Part shown: piece by piece, positions 52,456-61,208 of the stretch
Layout: the number at the start of each line of letters is the position of its first letter
Position numbering within the stretch: position 1 is the stretch's first letter
From: Citrobacter sp. wls619
GTDB taxonomy: Bacteria; Pseudomonadota; Gammaproteobacteria; Enterobacterales; Enterobacteriaceae
DNA: 64,000 nucleotides
Direction: 5' to 3'
NCBI RefSeq assembly: GCF_005281345.1
Contig: NZ_SZXJ01000100.1
Span: 58,799 to 122,798, forward strand
Position numbers and translations under genes: made by a program
Notes under the pieces: model-generated
The model's input: only the letters and a program-made list of their open reading frames with translations
Databases searched by the model: none
Told to the model about the DNA's origin: nothing

Positions 52456-54618
52456 TCAGAATTCCATTTTCACCGTGAACTGTACCTCTCGCGGATCGCC
52501 AATCTGATTACCCAGATTATTGGTGGCAATGGATGAGGTGTAATAGGTCTTATCAAACAGGTTTTTCACATTGAGCTGCAATGTGACCGGATACTGCAGC
52601 TTCATTTTATAAGCGGCAAAGGCATCGGCGACAAAATAGCCCGGCAGATAATAGTCTGCGCCATTGGTTGCGGAACGGCGACTCACCCCATGACCCCCAC
52701 CGCCAATCGTCAGGGTATTGCCCATAAAGGCATTCTGAATATCATAGGTGAGGAATAATGAGCCGGTATGCTTCGGTACATTAGGCAGCGGCTTACCTTT
52801 GTAATCAGGATCTTCCGTCACTTTCGCGGCGGTATAACCGTAGCTGGCGATGATATTGGTGTTGGTGGTCAACGAACCGGCGACATCCACTTCCACGCCT
52901 TGTGAACGCACGCGACCCGCCGTTTTCGCCACGGTTTCGCCATTGATCATTTCGTTGTACAGCACATTGCGCTTATCAATATCAAACAGGGCAATATTGG
53001 CGGTGATACCGTCAAAGATATCGAATTTTGCTCCCACTTCATAAGCCGTTGAGGTTTCAGGTGGCAGCTCGCCAATATAACTGGCGATAGAATATTGCGG
53101 CATAAAGGATCGCGACACGTTACCGAACAGCGATACGGACGGCGTCAGTTTGTAAACCATACCGAATTTGGGTACCCACTGTTGGTCGCTACTGTCGGTG
53201 TTGACGTTGAACGGACGGCCTTTGCCAGCGTATTCGGTGTAGTACTGATAACGCATCCCGGCGACGGCAATCCATTTATCGGTCAGGTACAGTGCGTCCT
53301 GCACATACGCAGAATAGCTCTCTTGTTGAATGGTCTGATCGCTATCAGCGGCAGAAACGTTAGTACATTTACCCAACGTACCGTAGACAGGATTATAAAT
53401 ATTGAACCCTTTTACGTTCTTGCAGCGGATCATGTCGGTGCGTAGCAGATCGTAGTTCTCATAAGAGACACCGGTGAGGATCTCGTTATAAAAGCCAGCG
53501 ATATCGACGTTGCCCTGCAAATCGGCACGCGTGGCGTGCATGCGCTGGGTGGAGCCTTGAGTGGCATCAACACGGCGGGTCAGATTTCCGGTGGCAGAAT
53601 CATAAGCCATCACGCGAGCCTGATTGTCGCTGTATTTATCCTGGCTAAAGCTGTAGTCGAATTTCGCTGTCCATTCACTGTTGAAACGGTATTCGGCATT
53701 CAGTTGCGCCAGATCCGATTCGCCATCGGTGATATTAAACGGCTCATCAAAACGGGTTTTGCGATCCACATTCACCGCGTGTTTGGTGTTGAGATCGAAA
53801 ATGGTGCCGCGATCGAACGGGGCTTTATAGTCGCGATGTGAATAGAGCACGTTGACGGTGGCGTTGTCGCCAAACCAGGTCAGGGACGGGGAGATGAAAG
53901 TGCTCTGATTGGTGCCGAAGTTACGCCAGTAATCCTCATGCTGATATTCGCCGATCAGGCGATAGGCCAACTGCGTGCCTTCAATCGGCCCGGTCACGTC
54001 AAACTGCCCTGTGCCGCCGCCAAAGCTGCTGGAGGTTGCTGAAATCGACCCGCCAAACTGCGTTTCCGGACGTTTGGTGACGACATTAATCAGGCCGCCG
54101 GGATCGAGAATCCCGTACAGGGTTGAGGCCGGGCCTTTCAGCACTTCCACGCGTGAGGTGGCGGCGTTAAAGCTGCGCGGCAACACGGTTTTCAGACCGT
54201 TGGTCATCACTGAGCCGTCACGGTTTGCGCCGAAGCCACGGCGGACAAACGCATCCTGTGTGCCACCTAATGTGTTGGTTTGCACAACGTTACTGACGTT
54301 ATACAGCGCTTCGTCCAGCGTCGTGACATGCTGATCTTCCAGAACTTTATCGCTGACAGTGTTCACCACTTGTGGGATATCCAACAATGGCATGGATGTC
54401 AGCGTCGCGGTGGACGAGCTCAGCGGTTGGTAACCCGATGTTACGGCCTGATCGGCAGACGACGCATCTGCCCGAACGGTGATGGTATCTTCCCCTTTAG
54501 GCGGAGTCGTCTCTTTCTCCGCTGCGAATACCGTAGGTGTTGTTGTCATGCCCAGAAAGAGAGCAGAGCACAATGCCCGCCCTTTCATCCCCGAAAAGTA
54601 AGTCGTTAACTCAGCCAT
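52456..54618 (-). CDS. TonB-dependent siderophore receptor, FhuA/FcuA-like
   Basis: 720 aa from ATG 54618; Met at 54588 (MKGRALCSALFLGMTTTPTV) is an alternative start with the same signal peptide ending FAA-EKETT. TonB box EDTITVRA, plug (PLLDIPQVVNTVSDKVLEDQ, AFVRRGFGANRDG, ASTLYGILDPGGLINVVTKR) and a barrel ending DPREVQFTVKMEF. A Cys pair in an outer loop (IRCKNVKGFN, GKCTNV) may lock a ligand-binding loop, as in FhuA. Similarity by eye is to hydroxamate (ferrichrome-type) receptors. It is divergent from an ABC importer. Confidence 0.88.
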   Translation of the reverse strand: MAELTTYFSGMKGRALCSALFLGMTTTPTVFAAEKETTPPKGEDTITVRADASSADQAVTSGYQPLSSSTATLTSMPLLDIPQVVNTVSDKVLEDQHVTTLDEALYNVSNVVQTNTLGGTQDAFVRRGFGANRDGSVMTNGLKTVLPRSFNAATSRVEVLKGPASTLYGILDPGGLINVVTKRPETQFGGSISATSSSFGGGTGQFDVTGPIEGTQLAYRLIGEYQHEDYWRNFGTNQSTFISPSLTWFGDNATVNVLYSHRDYKAPFDRGTIFDLNTKHAVNVDRKTRFDEPFNITDGESDLAQLNAEYRFNSEWTAKFDYSFSQDKYSDNQARVMAYDSATGNLTRRVDATQGSTQRMHATRADLQGNVDIAGFYNEILTGVSYENYDLLRTDMIRCKNVKGFNIYNPVYGTLGKCTNVSAADSDQTIQQESYSAYVQDALYLTDKWIAVAGMRYQYYTEYAGKGRPFNVNTDSSDQQWVPKFGMVYKLTPSVSLFGNVSRSFMPQYSIASYIGELPPETSTAYEVGAKFDIFDGITANIALFDIDKRNVLYNEMINGETVAKTAGRVRSQGVEVDVAGSLTTNTNIIASYGYTAAKVTEDPDYKGKPLPNVPKHTGSLFLTYDIQNAFMGNTLTIGGGGHGVSRRSATNGADYYLPGYFVADAFAAYKMKLQYPVTLQLNVKNLFDKTYYTSSIATNNLGNQIGDPREVQFTVKMEF

Positions 54619-54641
54619 TATTTTATTTATTCCGCAAAAGA

Positions 54642-54662
54642 CCCTGCCAAAAATGGGCAGGG
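54642..54662 (-). repeat. Hairpin in the receptor leader, near-copy of the one after its stop
   Basis: CCCTGCC, AAAAAT, GGGCAGGG: almost the same stem as at 52419-52438. It lies 24 nt ahead of the receptor start on the message. Confidence 0.5.
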
Positions 54663-55064
54663 AAACAGGTTGATTCAATTCATTGCCCGGCTTGCCAGCC
54701 CTGCATTTATCCATCTGTAAGCCGGCGTTACTGGCGTCAGATGTGTAATTGAGAATCATTCAATCATGGGCGTTTGTAGTAGTAAACGTAAAAATGAAAA
54801 AGAAACTACAGACGATTCGCCGCAATTTAACCGTCATTTATTTACGGGTATTTAATTTTTAATATATTGAAAAAGAATGATTTTTATTGATTTTTCAGTG
54901 TTTTTTATTTGTGCTTTAGTTGTTGGCGACAGGTGATGTAACTACAGGGTGTAATTGCTTGACTACTACAGTGCAAGCCAGCAAGATCACAAAGAGAATG
55001 AGTTTTATTTTTATTTAGAGAGTTACGCATGCAGGCTTTGCCATGCGGCGGCGCAGGAGTGAAC
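54663..55064. other. Divergent promoter region between the receptor and the ABC importer
   Basis: Roughly 400 bp, very AT-rich from 54770 to 55030. A Fur-like site lies at 54745-54763; another possible one (AAAGAATGATTTTTATT near 54872) is too weak to call. No small gene was found. Confidence 0.6.
54745..54763 (-). promoter_or_regulatory. Fur-box-like site ahead of the second receptor
   Basis: GTAATTGAGAATCATTCAA contains GAGAATCATT, nine of ten bases of the Fur core GATAATCATT; 12 of 19 positions match overall. Confidence 0.55.
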
Positions 55065-55892
55065 ATGCCACAGCATGTGGAAAATACCGCCCACAGAACG
55101 GGCATTGAACTACAACAGCTTTCTGCGGGTTATCGCCATAACACCATTGTCCACGATATCTGTCTTACTATCCCGCAAGGCAAAATGACGGTGCTGGTAG
55201 GGGCGAACGGCTCGGGTAAATCAACGTTGTTAAGCACTATCGCCCGTATGTTGAAACCGCACGGCGGCAGCGTATTGCTGGATGGCAAAGCCATTCATCA
55301 ACAGCCCACCAAAGCGGTTTCACGCCAGCTCGGCATCCTGCCGCAATCCCCATTGGTGCCCGAAGGACTCACCGTTTTCGAACTGGTATCACGCGGGCGT
55401 TTTCCCTGGCAGAACATGCTTTCGCAATGGACGGACGATGACGAACGCGCCGTGGAGCAGGCACTCCAGTTGACCGGAACTGCTGATTTTGCGCATTTAC
55501 CGGTAGAGAGCCTTTCCGGTGGGCAACGTCAGCGCTGCTGGATTGCGATGGCGTTGGCACAGCAAACGCCGGTCATCTTGTTGGATGAGCCGACTACGTT
55601 TCTCGATCTGCGCTATCAGGTGGAGATCCTCGAACTGCTGCATTCACTCACTCGCCATCATGGCCGTACTGTGGTTGTGGTCCTGCACGACCTGAATTTT
55701 GCCGTGAATTACGGGGACATGCTGGTATTCCTTAAACAGGGGACGCTGCAGGGCGTCGTGCATGATGGCGAAAACTGCACGCCCGAGTTGATTAAGCACG
55801 TATTTGACGTCGACGTGCAGATGTCGGTGAATCCTCTCACCGGCAAACCGTTCTTTATGCCGTTCCGCGCGCCGGGCGGGCAAGCGCAATGA
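55065..55892 (+). CDS. Iron-siderophore ABC transporter ATPase (FepC/FecE-like)
   Basis: 275 aa from ATG 55065 with a CAGGAG site; ATG 55029 is an alternative. Walker A GANGSGKSTLLSTI, signature ESLSGGQRQRCWIAMAL, Walker B PVILLDEPTTFLDLRYQ and switch His in VVVLHDLNFAVNYGD. The GR-x-PW motif (SRGRFPWQNML) is typical of ferri-siderophore/B12 importers. The end overlaps the first permease gene by 4 nt. Confidence 0.92.
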   Translation: MPQHVENTAHRTGIELQQLSAGYRHNTIVHDICLTIPQGKMTVLVGANGSGKSTLLSTIARMLKPHGGSVLLDGKAIHQQPTKAVSRQLGILPQSPLVPEGLTVFELVSRGRFPWQNMLSQWTDDDERAVEQALQLTGTADFAHLPVESLSGGQRQRCWIAMALAQQTPVILLDEPTTFLDLRYQVEILELLHSLTRHHGRTVVVVLHDLNFAVNYGDMLVFLKQGTLQGVVHDGENCTPELIKHVFDVDVQMSVNPLTGKPFFMPFRAPGGQAQ

Positions 55893-56902
55893 CGGTCATG
55901 GCAAGCACACTGGCTCGTCGCCGTGGCCGGTTTATGCTGGCGCTCCCCGTGTTAACGCTGCTGTTGTGTGTTCTGGCGGTGGCGCAGCTGGGTGTTGGCG
56001 CTCGCACTATCAGCCCGCAGACCGTCGTGCAGGCGCTGTTCCACTTTGACGCGAAAAATTTCGACCACCGGATTATTGTCTCCTTACGTCTGCTGCGCAT
56101 GACGGCGGCGATGCTGGTCGGCGCGGCGTTAGGTGTTGCGGGGGTGCTGTTGCAGGCGTTGATTCGTAATCCGCTGGGAGAGCCGCATATTCTGGGGCTG
56201 AATGCCGGTGCGGCGTTTGTCGTTGTGTTGTGCGCCGCGCTTGGCGTGACGGGGGTAAGCCAGCCATTGCTGGCGGCAGGCGGTGCTGCGGCACTCTTTT
56301 CGTTGGTGATGGCGCTTTCATCTGCCGGGCGTGGTGGCTTAACGCCGCTGAAGGTCACGTTGTGCGGCGTGGCGCTGTCGGCCATGGTGTCATCGCTGAC
56401 TGCGGCGATCCTGATTCTGGATGAACAAACCCTGTTGGCAATGCGCACCTGGCTGGTGGGTGATCTCGCGGGTCTGCATTGGGAAAGTCTCAAAAGCGCC
56501 GTTCCCCCGTCGCTTGCCGGTATGGTGCTGGCGCTCGCTATTGCGCCGGGCCTGAATATTCTGGCCCTCGGCGACCGTATGGCCTGTGGATTAGGGGTGA
56601 ACATTCTGCGCATACGCGTGCTGGCGATGATCGCCATTGCGCTGCTGTGCGGTGCGGCAGTCTCCGTCGTGGGGCCGCTGGGGTTTATCGGCCTGTTAGT
56701 GCCTAACGTTATCCGCCGTCTGGTAACAGACGATATTCGTCAGATGCTTCCGACGTCGGCATTGCTGGGTGCGGCGCTGCTGCTGCTGGCCGATATTGCT
56801 GCCCGCACGGTGCTGGCTCCGCAGGAGCTGGCTACAGGGATCATGACCGCCCTGGTGGGCGCACCGGCGTTTATTTTCATTGCGTCGAGGTTTTTGAAAT
56901 GA
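55889..56902 (+). CDS. Iron-siderophore ABC permease 1 (FepD-like)
   Basis: 337 aa, multiple membrane helices, of the FecCD family (LGVGARTISPQTVVQALFHF, MLVGAALGVAGVLLQALIRN, GFIGLLVPNVIRRLVTDDIR). FecCD permeases form a dimer pair with the next product. Start and stop overlap both neighbours by 4 nt, so the transporter genes are tightly coupled. Confidence 0.92.
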   Translation: MTVMASTLARRRGRFMLALPVLTLLLCVLAVAQLGVGARTISPQTVVQALFHFDAKNFDHRIIVSLRLLRMTAAMLVGAALGVAGVLLQALIRNPLGEPHILGLNAGAAFVVVLCAALGVTGVSQPLLAAGGAAALFSLVMALSSAGRGGLTPLKVTLCGVALSAMVSSLTAAILILDEQTLLAMRTWLVGDLAGLHWESLKSAVPPSLAGMVLALAIAPGLNILALGDRMACGLGVNILRIRVLAMIAIALLCGAAVSVVGPLGFIGLLVPNVIRRLVTDDIRQMLPTSALLGAALLLLADIAARTVLAPQELATGIMTALVGAPAFIFIASRFLK

Positions 56903-57951
56903 ACGATCTGCTGCAGCGTGCGGGGCTTCGTGCATGGCGGGTGGGGAGATTTTCTCGTGTCATTCGTCCCAAAACCGTGCTGTACAGCCTCGGCCTGACG
57001 GTGCTGGCCATCGCATTACTGCTGTTCGGTGTGATGCAGGGGTCGCTCCCGGTTCCGGCTTCCGCTATCGGACGGGCGGTGTTTGACCCTCAGGCGTTGA
57101 CGGCTCAGCAACAGTATGTCGTGTGGGATGTACGACTGCCGCGACTGCTGATGGCGCTTCTGTGCGGGGCGATGCTCGGATTGGCCGGGGCGGCAATGCA
57201 ATCGATCACCCGCAACGGGTTGGCCGATCCCGGGCTTATCGGTGTTAAAGAAGGGAGTTGCGTGGTGGTGCTGGCCCTGGTGCTGCTTTTCCCGTCCGCA
57301 AGTCTGGTCTGGCGGCCCCTGGCGGGAATGGCCGGCGGCGCACTGGTCGCCACACTGGTGATGCTGCTGGCCCGTGATTTCTCCCGGCCTCGCTTCGTGT
57401 TGATAGGCATTGGTGTGTCATGGTTCTTTGCGGCGGGAATGGGCGTATTTATGACCACCGCCGATGTCCGTGACGTACAGACTGCGCTGGTCTGGCTGGC
57501 GGGCAGCCTTCATGCCGCCACCTGGCCACTGCTGCTGATGGCGCTGGTCTGGACGTTGCCTGCGGCCATCATCTTATTTGCCACAGCGCGAGCTTCGGAT
57601 GTGGCGCTGCTTGGCAATGCGGCGGCAACGGGGCTGGGGGTACGTTTACCCCGACTGGCGTTGTTGCGTTTTCTCGCGCCGGTTGTACTCACCGCCGCCA
57701 GTGTTGCCTGCGTGGGCAGCCTCGGTTTTGTCGGGTTGATGGCGCCACACATGGCACGATTCTGGCTGCGTGGCGGACAAACAGCCCTGCTGTGGGGCAG
57801 TGCGTTGATCGGTGCGTTGCTGGTGCTGGTTACCGATACCGTGGGTCGTCTGGCGTTTGCGCCACTGCAAATTCCGGCCGGGATCGTCATTGCCCTGGTC
57901 GGTGGACCGTTCTTTTTACTGTTGCTCTGGCGTCGCCGGGATCGTTTGTAA
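56899..57951 (+). CDS. Iron-siderophore ABC permease 2 (FepG-like)
   Basis: 350 aa FecCD-family permease: LGLTVLAIALLLFGVMQGSL at the first helix, LCGAMLGLAGAAMQSITRNG, LGFVGLMAPHMARFWLRGGQ, and a hydrophobic C-terminus with a basic tail (LWRRRDRL). It pairs with permease 1 in the inner membrane. Confidence 0.92.
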   Translation: MNDLLQRAGLRAWRVGRFSRVIRPKTVLYSLGLTVLAIALLLFGVMQGSLPVPASAIGRAVFDPQALTAQQQYVVWDVRLPRLLMALLCGAMLGLAGAAMQSITRNGLADPGLIGVKEGSCVVVLALVLLFPSASLVWRPLAGMAGGALVATLVMLLARDFSRPRFVLIGIGVSWFFAAGMGVFMTTADVRDVQTALVWLAGSLHAATWPLLLMALVWTLPAAIILFATARASDVALLGNAAATGLGVRLPRLALLRFLAPVVLTAASVACVGSLGFVGLMAPHMARFWLRGGQTALLWGSALIGALLVLVTDTVGRLAFAPLQIPAGIVIALVGGPFFLLLLWRRRDRL

Positions 57952-57966
57952 TTGCTAAGAGGGTAT

Positions 57967-58914
57967 ATGCGTTTAATCTTTTCATTGCTGCTGCTGGTCG
58001 GCTGCACAGTCCAGGCGGCGGTGCCTGTTCAGTCATTTACTGACGATCTCGGGCGGGTGGTGAACGTGCCGCTACATCCGCAGCGCATTGTGTCATTGCA
58101 CGATCTCGACATCACTATTCCGCTGATCGAACTGGGCGTGCCTCCGGTGGCCAGCCACGGCCGAACGCGCCCGGATGGCAGCCATTTTTTACGCTCCGGC
58201 GTGCTGCTGACCGGCGTGGATTTTGATAATTCGACCATGACGTATATCGGTACGGCAGACATTGATATTGAAGCCATTGTCGCCGCGAAACCGGATTTAA
58301 TTATCACCGAACCCAGCCGTAACACGCCGATTGAGCAACTGGAAAAAATAGCGCCGACGGTCAGTATCGACCATCTTGATGGCGGTGCGCCGGAAATCTA
58401 CCGCAAGCTGGCGCAGCTTACAGGTACGCAGCACCGGCTGGCATTGCTGGAACGGCGCTACCGTGAAGAAATTGCCCAGCTCAAACGGACGGTCGATACG
58501 CAGCACATCTCTGTGGCGGTAATACAGGCCAATCAAGGAAAAATCAATGCGTTGCACACCTATCATTCCCTGGGACGAGTGTTACGCGATGCTGGCTTCA
58601 CCTTCCCGAAGCTTATCGACAGCATTCCGCCGGGTGGGCGCATTGATGTCAGTGCGGAACGTCTGCCTGAACTGGATGCCGATTTTGTCTTCGCGACCTG
58701 GCGTGGCGATACCGGCGGTAAACCGCAGGATGAAATCGCGGCGATGGATGCGGTGATGCCGGGCTGGTGTGAGTTCCTGACCGCCTGCCAGCGCGGACAT
58801 TACGTTTTACTCTCCCGTGAAGAGGCGATATCCAATTCCTATGCCTCGCTCAGTCTGATGGTGGCGCAGGTGCAAACGCATATCGCCGGTCGCTGGCTAC
58901 CGGAGGCGAAATAA
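57967..58914 (+). CDS. Periplasmic ferri-siderophore binding protein
   Basis: 315 aa from ATG 57967 (AGAGGG site). The leader MRLIFSLLLLVGCTVQAA could be cleaved as a normal signal peptide (QAA) or lipidated at the Cys (LVGC). The class III binding fold is clear: FTDDLGRVVNVPLHPQRIVS, IEAIVAAKPDLIITEPSRN and AMDAVMPGW near the end. It delivers ferri-siderophore to the FecCD-type permeases encoded just upstream. Confidence 0.9.
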   Translation: MRLIFSLLLLVGCTVQAAVPVQSFTDDLGRVVNVPLHPQRIVSLHDLDITIPLIELGVPPVASHGRTRPDGSHFLRSGVLLTGVDFDNSTMTYIGTADIDIEAIVAAKPDLIITEPSRNTPIEQLEKIAPTVSIDHLDGGAPEIYRKLAQLTGTQHRLALLERRYREEIAQLKRTVDTQHISVAVIQANQGKINALHTYHSLGRVLRDAGFTFPKLIDSIPPGGRIDVSAERLPELDADFVFATWRGDTGGKPQDEIAAMDAVMPGWCEFLTACQRGHYVLLSREEAISNSYASLSLMVAQVQTHIAGRWLPEAK

Positions 58915-58916
58915 TC

Positions 58917-59810
58917 ATGCTGACGGCGAAAAAAGCCAAAAATCGTATTGATGTCTATGGTGACCGTTTTCGCGCCAGGGCGCATTTACTCTCGCCACGT
59001 ATGCAGGCCGTAGCGCGTTATATCAACGAAAACCGCGAAGTGGTGCTGGAGTTTACGGCGATAGAAATCGCTGCCGCCACTCAAACCTCTGACGCGACGG
59101 TGGTCAGGGCAATTCAGGCGCTGGGGTTTGCCGGGTTGCGCGATTTAAAGCAGACCATTGAGCACTGGTTTGGCCCTGGCGTGACCTCAGAAGAGAAGAT
59201 GACCACCACGGTGAATACGCTCTCTTGCGATGTGAACTCCAGCATTGATTTTGTCTTGCAGGGGCATCAGCGCACCTGTGAAGCCCTTTCCACTCCGCAA
59301 AACCGCTATGCAATCGCGCAGGCGGTGGCGCTATTGGTAGAAGCCCGTCAGGTGGGGATTTTTGGCATTGGCGCATCCGGCGTATTGGCGGATTATACCG
59401 CGCGTCTGCTCAGCCGTATTGGCCTGCCTGCGGTAGCGTTTAATCGCACCGGGATTAACCTCGCGGAGCAACTGATCGCATTGCAGCGGGGAGATGTGCT
59501 GATCATGATGGCGCAGAAATCACCGCACCGGGAAGGGCTGACGACCATTCGCGAGGCCAGGCGGTTGGGTGTCCCGGTTATTTTACTGACGAACGCGCTG
59601 GACTCCCGTTTTAGTAAAGAAGCGGATGTGGTGATTAACGTGCCACGCGGCGGCGAGAATGGGAAAATGCCGCTCCACGGTACGGTACTGGTGTGTCTGG
59701 AAATGATTGTGCTGTCTGTCGCGTCTACCGCGCCGCAGCGATCCATTAAATCCGTGAAGCGGATTAACGAACTGTACCGGGGCATTGGTAAATCCGGGGC
59801 GAAGAAATAA
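58917..59810 (+). CDS. RpiR/MurR-family regulator in the siderophore operon
   Basis: 297 aa, 2 nt after the binding-protein stop. N-terminal helix-turn-helix of the RpiR type (LSPRMQAVARYINENREVVL, AAATQTSDATVVRAIQALG) and a C-terminal SIS sugar-phosphate isomerase-like domain (ARQVGIFGIGASGVLADYTA, GDVLIMMAQKSPHREGLTTI, VINVPRGGENG). RpiR proteins usually sense sugar phosphates; placement at the end of an iron-uptake operon is unusual. Confidence 0.9.
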   Translation: MLTAKKAKNRIDVYGDRFRARAHLLSPRMQAVARYINENREVVLEFTAIEIAAATQTSDATVVRAIQALGFAGLRDLKQTIEHWFGPGVTSEEKMTTTVNTLSCDVNSSIDFVLQGHQRTCEALSTPQNRYAIAQAVALLVEARQVGIFGIGASGVLADYTARLLSRIGLPAVAFNRTGINLAEQLIALQRGDVLIMMAQKSPHREGLTTIREARRLGVPVILLTNALDSRFSKEADVVINVPRGGENGKMPLHGTVLVCLEMIVLSVASTAPQRSIKSVKRINELYRGIGKSGAKK

Positions 59811-59814
59811 ACCG

Positions 59815-59866
59815 GTGATACCCGATATGCAGGCCGGGTAGGGGGCGTCACCACCCGGCATAAAGG
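59815..59866. repeat. REP-like palindrome after the RpiR gene
   Basis: GCCGGGTAGGGGGCGTCACCACCCGGC: a diverged REP hairpin between convergent genes. Confidence 0.65.
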
Positions 59867-59882
59867 CAGACAGATCAAACCA

Positions 59883-60989
59883 TTAATGGCCGATCATTCT
59901 GGCCTTCGGGATCAGCTGGAAATACATATGATCCGGCACCGGTGACTGCCAGACGTTGGCATACACCGCATAGCCTACGGCGGCAAACAGAATACCGAGC
60001 AGCAGTAGCGTCATTGTCCACCCTGATAACCTACCTTGTCGCCACCATGATTTCGGCGCTGTGCTGTGCCCTGATTGTGCGCCAGGCGGTGTCTTCAGTG
60101 ACAGGGTTAGCGTTGAGGCTACCGGACAGGATTCCACACAGGTCATACATCCCGTGCACTCAACGGTGCGTACCTGAATTAAGCGATCGACCGGAATATT
60201 CGACGGGCAGTTCTTTGCGCATTTGCCGCAATCGATACAGCTGTCGGCATTGCGGCGGATCTTAAACGGCGAAAGCAAAGAGAACAGACCAAGCAGTGCG
60301 CCATAAGGGCACAGATAACGGCACCACGCATTGCGAATAAACAGGCTCATGATGCTGATAACCGCCACCACGATGAGCGTCGTCGTGCCGATATTACGAA
60401 AGAAATCGAGCATTTTAACGTCGATAATCATGCCGTAGGCTGACATCAGAAAATACTGAATCCCCTGTGCGGGCATCGACAGGGCGATATACAGAAAGAA
60501 GCTCAGCAGCAGATATTTCAGGCTCAGCAAAGGGAGATCCAGCCAGCGCGGCAGGGTAAAGTTGCGACCCACTATTTTTTTGCCCAGATTACCTATCAAC
60601 TCAGACAGTGTACCCACCGGGCACAACCACGAGCAGAACGCTTTTTTTAACAGCAGACTCATCAGGATAAAGGCAACCAGCAGCAGCATGGAAGCGGCGT
60701 GAATGGGGGGAAGAAAGCCGGTTTCCAGTGTGTATCTGATATTCATCAGACCGGCAATGGGAAGCCATCCCTCAATACCGCCTGGCCTTGGGATATAAAC
60801 GCTGGTACCGGCTGTTTCGAAATAGCGAACCCAATACCAGAACGTCACGCCAATATAGATATTGATGGCCAACAGGAGAAACTGGGTGGCTTTTCTCCAG
60901 CTACTGGCATTGCGCCAGTCATTCCACGGCAGTTTCCCTCCGACGGTACCAGGGCGGCGCTGCCAGCGCGTTTTTTTCTTCCCGTTCAT
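59883..60989 (-). CDS. YccM/NapH-like membrane iron-sulfur protein
   Basis: 368 aa, four to six membrane helices. Two CxxxCP motifs near membrane helices (CSWLCPVGTLSEL and CRYLCPYGALLGL), typical of the NapH/NosR/CcoG group, and two ferredoxin-type 4Fe-4S motifs (CIDCGKCAKNCP and CTGCMTCVESCP). Length and layout are close to E. coli YccM. It probably moves electrons from the quinone pool to a periplasmic or cytoplasmic reductase; no partner enzyme is adjacent. Confidence 0.87.
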   Translation of the reverse strand: MNGKKKTRWQRRPGTVGGKLPWNDWRNASSWRKATQFLLLAINIYIGVTFWYWVRYFETAGTSVYIPRPGGIEGWLPIAGLMNIRYTLETGFLPPIHAASMLLLVAFILMSLLLKKAFCSWLCPVGTLSELIGNLGKKIVGRNFTLPRWLDLPLLSLKYLLLSFFLYIALSMPAQGIQYFLMSAYGMIIDVKMLDFFRNIGTTTLIVVAVISIMSLFIRNAWCRYLCPYGALLGLFSLLSPFKIRRNADSCIDCGKCAKNCPSNIPVDRLIQVRTVECTGCMTCVESCPVASTLTLSLKTPPGAQSGHSTAPKSWWRQGRLSGWTMTLLLLGILFAAVGYAVYANVWQSPVPDHMYFQLIPKARMIGH

Positions 60990-61208
60990 GATCTTTTATT
61001 ATCCCTCATATTTCCCCCTGCATTCAGGAAGACTCATCACCGGGATATGCTACCGCTATAAAGATATAGTGTATTTGATTTGCATCTTATTAATCGGCTG
61101 CCATTTTTATCACGCTAATGGGCATGTATAAAAATAACAGCACGATATTTATCACAGGTCAGATAAATACCCTGAACGGGGTATTTATTTATCTGTGGGG
61201 GACGACAG

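Noticed and set aside
54860..54890. Possible Fur box ahead of the ABC importer operon
   Set aside because: The best alignment in this AT-rich stretch is no better than expected by chance; not called as a feature.
55855..56637. Minus-strand open frame of 260 codons opposite the first siderophore permease
   Set aside because: Arg/Ala/Thr/Pro-rich translation without domains, antisense to a strongly conserved FecCD permease.
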